From positions 1,637,301-1,701,300 of the forward strand of contig SCFE01000025.1 of the NCBI GenBank assembly GCA_004352715.1: a stretch of DNA of 64,000 nucleotides. The letters run 5' to 3'. Each line of letters opens with the position of its first letter. Within the stretch, counting starts at the first letter, position 1. Shown one piece after another: positions 58,632-64,000 of the stretch. Origin of the DNA: Hofstenia miamia. Taxonomy: Eukaryota; Xenacoelomorpha; Acoela. The notes beneath the pieces are model-generated. The model saw nothing but the letters and a program-made list of their open reading frames with translations. It was not told where the DNA came from and searched no databases. Position numbers and translations under genes: made by a program.

Positions 58632-58662
<31 letters not shown>

Positions 58663-60204
58663 CCCAATAAAATAAGATTTATTACTTTAGTAGAATTTTG
58701 CAAGGGAACAAAGCTAAAGATCAATGTAAATTCCGCCTTGGTTGTAAATTTGCGCTTTATATATTTTATTGCGACCTTTGTGTGACTTATTTCATCAATG
58801 TTTACCAGAATCAACATTTCCTGAGTACTTAGGAATTGCTAAAATTACAACAATATATTACAAAGTAAAAGAGAACTTGCAGAAAATTGCGAAAAAGTTT
58901 CAATTTTAGCAGCAACTTATAAATCAAAATATGTGTGGAAGAAATGCTATTAATTTCAAAACATCCGTTTGGATTTCTAAAAGTTACACCATCAAATGGA
59001 TGATGTTTTGCTTTTATGCTATTGAAATTGAATCCTGAAATTAAAATTGATAAGGAATTAAAAATATAATTAATAAGGGTAAGGTTAAAGCATAGGGTGT
59101 TTTAATCACTTCTAAAAAAAGTGCTTTAGACATGTTTTTAAAATACTTTTATTCAAATTCGCATAGAATTTGATGGAAAGCTTATAAAATTTTCATGACC
59201 AAATTTTTACCGAAACAGTATCATAGCTTGCGGATGTATGAATTGAGAAATGAATTTTGATAATTTCATGATAATTTAATATTTGCTATTATATGTATTT
59301 CCAACAAAATTTTAGTTATTGAAATGGTTCATGTCCAACAACAAAAACATTATTTATATATGCTGTGTTGTGTCATTTGTTTTACAAAATGTTGGTAAGT
59401 AATCCAAAAAGCTGTCAAACAGTACATAATCTAAAATTTTGCCAAAATAATTAAAAAGTTTGGCAGTATTTTTCAAACAAATTTTCTATGGATTCATTAG
59501 TATTTACGATGGTTTGTGATTGATTTATATGGAGGTTGGTGATAATAATAGTGCAACTGATTGCAAATTTGTAATAACAGCCAATGATTTTTCTAATCAA
59601 TCGTGCTTCGGAATCAGCGCCTGCTAAACAAACAAAAATTTTGTGAAGAGAAATGCTAAGCCTCAAATGGGATTGTCAAATTTAGAGTGTCAGCATCTAA
59701 TGGTCTAATCTTTCACAGTTATGAAGAAAAAAATCTTTTTAAATCAAAACTCTTTTGCTCAATCATTTATTCAAATTATAGTGTCACAGATATTTGCCAA
59801 TATTGTCAATATAGACATTAATTAAGCAGTGGCTGCCACTTAAGACAAGCCAACTGCACTGATTAGACTATATTCTCATTTTCATAATTTACCAAGTGGC
59901 TTGTAATATTATATATCTGAGCAAATTTTTTTTCAGAAATCTTTTTATAATTGTAATTTTCGGTGATATGCTATGCACAGCAGTTTTTTACCTAAACATA
60001 AACGACTTATTTTAGAATATAAATTATATTTGGTATTCTATTAACGGTTTTTAAATTCTATGGATATATCTATTGATATCAATTTTTTTTAAATATTCTA
60101 TTGATTTGATTAATATTGATGCTCAAATTTAATATCAATGCAAACTGGTAAAGTAATAAATTTTCTTCTTTTGTAAATTCTTAAGTCGATATAAAACTTT
60201 TTAG
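58151..60204. other. AT-rich region, no supported gene
   Basis: (AT)n runs at 58166-58193 and 58632-58659. A CAGTGGCGGTAAG following the first run may be a transposon end. The right part presumably is intron upstream of the RING exon. Confidence 0.45.
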
Positions 60205-60418
60205 TGAAGCAAAACTACAAATCGATCCACCAATGTGTCGGACATGCCATGAAGACGACTCTCTAGAGCCCTTGCTATCACCCTGTTTATGCTCTGGAAC
60301 ACAAGGCTATCTGCACAAATCATGTATTGAGCAATGGTTGGCAACGACAGGAACTAGTCAATGTGAAGTTTGTCTTTACCAGTACAAACTCAATAAAACA
60401 CACGTTTCCTTATTTCAG
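60205..60418 (+). CDS. RING-CH (MARCH2/3-type) domain exon
   Basis: A 214-nt exon with acceptor ACTTTTTAG|T (60204) and donor TTTCAG|GTAAGT (60419), ending in phase 0. It encodes EAKLQIDPPMCRTCHEDDSL, then SPCLCSGTQGYLHKSCIEQW, then TSQCEVCLYQYKLNKTHVSL. The zinc ligands follow the C4HC3 order: CRTC, CLC, HKSC, CEVC. This variant RING binds an E2 enzyme and is found in membrane-associated MARCH ligases. The intron position immediately before the WL(R/K)xP linker is that of MARCH2/3, and the matching next exon (WLRKPGKRRD...) lies at 20329-20544 on the opposite strand. No TM exon follows on the plus strand up to 64000. The frame past 60418 is intron. Confidence 0.85.
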
Positions 60419-61208
60419 GTAAGTTGTTTAAGAAATATTGCAATACAACAAATTTGAAATACAAATATTGCAATAATGTATCAATATTTTGATTGCATGA
60501 AATCCATACGATCTTCGCACTTCAATACTCAGAAAATCATTGTTCGTGCCAGTCATAAGCATATAGAGCATAATAGAGTGTCTCAACTTATTTCATATTA
60601 CGATTAACTTCAGCTGAAAATCTGTTTGGGAAATCTAAGTAATAGCATCACCTTAGAATCATCTTAGAATCATGTAGAGCTAATCTAGAAACTAGATTTG
60701 CGTACATGGGGAATTTTATTAAGTTTTACATTTACAGTCAAAATTAATTATAAAACCAAAAAGCTTGAAGTCATTGTTTATTGCATTATAAACTCTGTCA
60801 AGACTAAGCATTTTACACTTGTAGAGTGTAAACTAATTAATTTGTAAATTTCCTTGGGAAATTCAGAAAATATGAAAGCTGCTATGGTTAGTAATTTTTC
60901 ACTCTGTTGTATAAAAAATGATCTTGTTTCAACTTTTCAAGAAAAATTATAGTTAGATTTATTTAATTCCATAGACGTTAGAGAAGTTAGAAATAATGGA
61001 ATTTACTTTTAAATTCGAGGTTTATGCACTGTAAATAAGCTTTTGACTAAACATTCAAAAATAAAATTCAGGCATGAAATCTTTTCAACCATATTTCTTA
61101 ATATTATTATAATTCAATATAGTTAATGTATTAACAGTATGGCAATGACAAGACTTGATATTCGTGTTTTATTAAGGTTGAATGCTTACAATGTGATTTT
61201 ACATTTGC
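60419..61208. other. Probable intron sequence after the RING exon
   Basis: AT-rich DNA with a strong GTAAGT donor at its start and no following exon recognised. Confidence 0.5.
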
Positions 61209-61216
61209 CTCTTTGA

Positions 61217-61548
61217 CAGAGTTGAAACCGGATTGGGTTAAAAGTGGTTCGGTTGGGCTGAGTTCGGTTTGTTTTCGGCTCGTAATAAATTACTTGCAAA
61301 CGTCTGAAAACGGTTAGAATTTTTTAAAATGGCAATTATGTCCTTAATAGTTGTTGTAAAGTTCTTCCGGATTTGTAAATGAATATGAATTTTAGTATAA
61401 AAGTTTTTTAAGTGAATATTAAAATTTTCCGTTTTACTTTTTTTGTGGTTTGGGACAGGTCAAGTTATTAGCTTGATTCTGCTCAGTTTCATTTTGAAAC
61501 GGTTCGGTTTTGCTCGATTTTTGAAAATTGGAGCCGCTTTCAACTCTG
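61217..61548. mobile_element. hAT element 7, 332 bp, GGTTCGG repeats
   Basis: Ends CAGAGTTGAAACCGG (left) and CAGAGTTGAAAGCGG (right, read inward) are flanked by CTCTTTGA (61209-61216) and CTCCTTGA (61549-61556), a 7/8 target duplication. GGTTCGG-type motifs (GTGGTTCGGTTGGG, GAGTTCGGTTTG, ACGGTTCGGTTTTG) crowd both ends. It lies in the presumed MARCH intron. Confidence 0.88.
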
Positions 61549-62580
61549 CTCCTTGAATTTCACAAATTTAAGTAGTTTTAAGAGCATTTAAAACGCCTCT
61601 ATTAAGTTACGTAGTTTTTACTAGTCAATGTAATGCCTCATTCAAAAGCAAAAATACGCTTTTTGCTAAAAGGAGAAAGCTCGTACATTCAAAGTGCACA
61701 TAGTATGACTCATTGTCTAGCATAAAACTTTTTAATGCTGGGACGCATTAAAATGTTGAGTAAACCATTCTAATTGGCGCAGTTAGAAAATGGGAAGGAA
61801 TACTTTGAAAAAACGCTTTTATAGACTAAGCATCTAAAATTATAAATATCACACTAATCATGAGATGTTCATTTTACATGCTAAGAAAATACTTTTATTA
61901 GGCCAAAATTTAGGCTGATTAAAATTTCCTTCCATATTGGGCGTATTTGCTAATTGCACGCTCGTCGCCGGTTGGCCAACTATTGAAACCGCGCGCGGCC
62001 AAGTCTACTTAAGAAGGATTAACTGAAACCGCCGGTTGGAATGTATTAGTTAATTCAAACTCGCGTAGCCGGTTGGCCAACTGTATTTGTTAATATACAC
62101 TCGTACAAATAGTGCCCGCGGATTTCATTTGCTAATTCAACGCTATTGGCCAACCGACCAATAATATGGTCGTACTCAAACTTTTGGAATTGAATTCGAG
62201 TTACTCGGAGCGAGTTCGAATATTTACGATTTAAGTTCGAATATTTTTTTGAAGAATAGGCCTATTCCGCATTCGTTCAACATTTTTTTTCAAATTTCCT
62301 AATGTTTTTTTCTCTAAAACATATTTATTTGCAGTTGATAAACCAAGAGAGTTTGCGAGTAGAATGTGAGTTATCCAATTAAAAATGTTGTCAACCGCAA
62401 TGACTGAGTCAAATCCTGATTAGGAAAGTCGCTAACTGTCTTANATAACACATCATTTATTTGGGTTTTAGATCTATGAATTGTTTTCCTTAAAACATTA
62501 CGTTGCATGTTTAAACATTGTTACAACAAACACGCCCTAAGTGAAATTTGTCATCAAAAATATCAGATTGCCTAAATCCT

Positions 62581-62620
62581 ATATATATATATATATATAC
62601 ACTGTATATATAAATATATA
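62581..62620. repeat. Interrupted (AT)n microsatellite
   Basis: AT runs at 62581-62599 and 62605-62620 inside the Harbinger element, before the accessory gene exon. Confidence 0.85.
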
Positions 62621-62661
62621 ATCAGACAACACAAAATTTTATATTTATCACTTTATATTAG

Positions 62662-62995
62662 GAAACACTTGAAATGTCGGCGACAAACTGGTGGTGGTGG
62701 CATGAGATATTGGAAATGGTTCGAAGAAATGAATGCAGTTTTGGGAGATCGCCCTAATACAGAACCTTCTGTTGAGGGATGTTCAGGAATTGGCGCTCCG
62801 ATTAAAGAACGGCATGACAGTACTACGCCTTCACCTGCAAGGAAGTCTGTTGGAGCACCATTGAAGGAAGCTCTTCAAGAACTTATTGAACTTCAAAAGG
62901 AAAATATGGTTCAAACCAGAAATCTCACAAATGCAGTGACGAAAATGGCTGATGCATTTACTATTCTAACGCAAAGTTTTGTAAATAAAAATTGA
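62662..62995 (+). CDS. Harbinger Myb/SANT-like accessory protein, C-terminal exon
   Basis: The exon opens after an acceptor TTATATTAG (62661). The frame encodes RRQTGGGGMRYWKWFEEMNA, then VLGDRPNTEPSVEG, and ends with a helical stretch EALQELIELQKENMVQTRNL. The TGGG...W..F.EM..VLG.RP block is the hallmark of the C-terminal half of the Myb-like DNA-binding partner that brings Harbinger transposase to the nucleus and to the element ends. The N-terminal trihelix should lie in an upstream exon, which I could not assign; a possible mini-exon (TTTGCAG|...|GTGAGT) sits at about 62336-62368. Confidence 0.7.
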
Positions 62996-63208
62996 AATGA
63001 ATATATTTTCTTTTTACTTTGTAATTTGCTTACATAATATTTTTGATCACATTTCAGAAATGAAGTGTATCATTATTGAAATATTGAAATGCACTGATAT
63101 TCGATATTAGTATTAATCTAACAATTGATTTTTAAAAGAACGAGCCTATAAGTTTTCATAGATGTATTATTTTAAAACAAATTTTTTCTCAACATGCACT
63201 ATTTTTAG

Positions 63209-63541
63209 ATGGAAAGTCAAACTGATATAGAAATGCTCAATGCTATGTGTGGTGCTATATCTGCGATAGCTGCCTCATCGCAAGCACTAATTTCTTCGCA
63301 GCAATCAATTTCAAATTTAACAAGCATTATTTGTAATAGAGTGGATTCTTCAACTAAGACTAATACAGAGAGAATCCAAAACTTTTCTGAAGTTACAGTT
63401 GAAGAAATGAATGAAGTTACATTTAAAAGAATCTTTAGATTATCAAAACAGTCTTTTAACGCAATCCATAATCACCTTAAGGCAGAATTTTTTTACATGC
63501 ATTTAGCGGATTTTCAATATAAAAATGAAAATTTAAGATAA
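63209..63541 (+). CDS. Harbinger transposase, N-terminal part
   Basis: It begins at ATG 63209 right after a TTTTTAG acceptor-like site. It encodes ESQTDIEMLNAMCGAISAIA, then a Q/S-rich helical stretch, then TFKRIFRLSKQSFNAIHNHL, which matches the F....RLSK.SF..L...L segment that starts PIF/Harbinger transposases. The last ~20 residues before the stop at 63541 lose the family pattern, so a frameshift or intron probably starts near 63480. Confidence 0.65.
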   Translation: MESQTDIEMLNAMCGAISAIAASSQALISSQQSISNLTSIICNRVDSSTKTNTERIQNFSEVTVEEMNEVTFKRIFRLSKQSFNAIHNHLKAEFFYMHLADFQYKNENLR

Positions 63542-63573
63542 TAATTAATTTCAAAAACATCGCATTAAAATAA

Positions 63574-64000
63574 AGAAATGCTTGCCTTAAGGATACACCA
63601 AAGTATCGCAATGAAATAGGACGTAAAGTAGTCTCCACTAAGAAAATAACTGAGGTTGGCCTCCGCTATTTGGCTACCTCAGGCTGTAGCATGTTTGATA
63701 TTGGTATTCAATTTAATTTATCAGAGTATTCTGTTCACAAATACATTGGAATATTTATCGAATCAGTTGTTGAACATCTGCTCCCAAAAATCATCAAGTG
63801 GCCTAATTCAGAAGAAATGGTTGGGATTCAAGGAAAATTTGCGGAAAAATCTGGAATTCCAGGTGTCATTGGTGTTATTGATGGCTCTTGTATTCCGATT
63901 GCTGCTCCGATTAAGCACTCTCAAACTTATTATTGTAAAAAAGGTTGGCAAAATATAATTTTTAATTCGTCATATTTAAATTTTTTCGCATTTATTTCTA
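63574..64000 (+). CDS. Harbinger transposase, catalytic part (partial)
   Basis: An open frame without its own start, in a different register from 63209-63541. It encodes DTPKYRNEIGRKVVSTKKIT, GLRYLATSGCSMFDIGIQFN, KWPNSEEMVGIQGKFAEKSG and IPGVIGVIDGSCIPIAAP, with the first catalytic aspartate in GVIDGS. The pattern (ALRYLATG.....ig..f.vs...v......v...l.......I.WP......i...F....GiPGviGaIDGt.I.I) is typical for PIF/Harbinger. It then reads HSQTYYCKKGWQN and diverges, possibly into an intron. The remaining catalytic residues lie beyond the window. Confidence 0.8.

Larger units (their letters stand above)
61939..64000 (+). mobile_element. Autonomous-type PIF/Harbinger element (5' part; leaves the window)
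   Basis: The left end GGGCGTATTTGCTAATTGCA is supported by a related copy at 30248 (minus). Subterminal GCCGGTTGGCCAAC words occur at about 61968, 62030 (partial), 62070 and inverted near 62148. Two genes follow in the usual Harbinger layout: a Myb/SANT-like accessory protein (62662-62995) and a transposase (63209 to the edge). The 3' end is outside the window, so integrity cannot be judged; a frame break is present in the transposase. Confidence 0.75.

Noticed and set aside
63656-63958. 100-residue hydrophobic frame
   Set aside because: Out-of-frame shadow of the Harbinger transposase, whose real frame contains GVIDGSCIPI.
1-64000. Prokaryotic systems (operons, CRISPR arrays, phage genes, toxin-antitoxin loci)
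   Set aside because: No regularly spaced repeat array, no compact gene clusters and no ribosome-binding sites; the DNA is animal nuclear sequence.

Overview
This is AT-rich animal nuclear DNA, probably from an invertebrate. The evidence is split eukaryotic genes with GT..AG introns, animal-type protein families (RING-CH/MARCH ubiquitin ligase, SMP lipid-transfer domain, Rab GTPase, LDL-receptor A module), many (AT)n microsatellites and a dense load of eukaryotic DNA transposons. Species cannot be fixed from the sequence. Several introns that I infer are very short (about 38-96 nt), while others must be many kilobases.

Host genes are sparse. From left to right: a 5' or internal exon of an extended-synaptotagmin-like SMP protein (1-413, minus, runs off the left edge); a candidate multi-pass membrane gene (2273-2979, minus) whose 3' end is interrupted by a hAT element; an intronless Rab GTPase (3604-4236, plus); an LDLa exon (about 9.9 kb, plus); an orphan secreted cysteine-rich protein (11577-12407, minus); the two-TM exon of a MARCH2/3-type ligase (20329-20544, minus); an unidentified gene with at least five short exons (55444-56586, minus); and a RING-CH exon (60205-60418, plus). 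The two MARCH exons have matching splice phase and would fit end to end, yet they lie on opposite strands with an exactly 1000-N gap between them. This is the best sign in the window of either a mis-oriented scaffold join or a pair of paralogues.

Most of the remaining recognisable sequence is transposon. I find seven complete non-autonomous hAT elements with 8-bp target-site duplications (three perfect, four with one or more differences). Several are filled with their own private short repeat (CCGGATA, GGCTA, GACCCG, GGTTCGG, CCGCA). I also find one 900-bp piggyBac-type element (TTAA flanks) carrying a tRNA-like module; Harbinger-type elements, including an autonomous two-gene copy at the right edge and a MITE nested inside a Tc1 element; five Tc1/mariner elements in several states of decay; and two non-LTR retrotransposon remnants. 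A 32-bp perfect palindrome flanked by 7-bp direct repeats is unexplained.

The assembly has several N gaps. At three sites the same sequence appears on both sides of the Ns (129 bp at 57.4 kb, 234 bp at 31 kb, about 40 bp at 45.3 kb), which looks like unmerged contig overlap rather than biology. I do not see a convincing new multi-gene system. The most interesting leads are the split MARCH gene, the tRNA-like module inside the piggyBac element, the family-specific repeat arrays of the hAT elements and the palindromic insertion.
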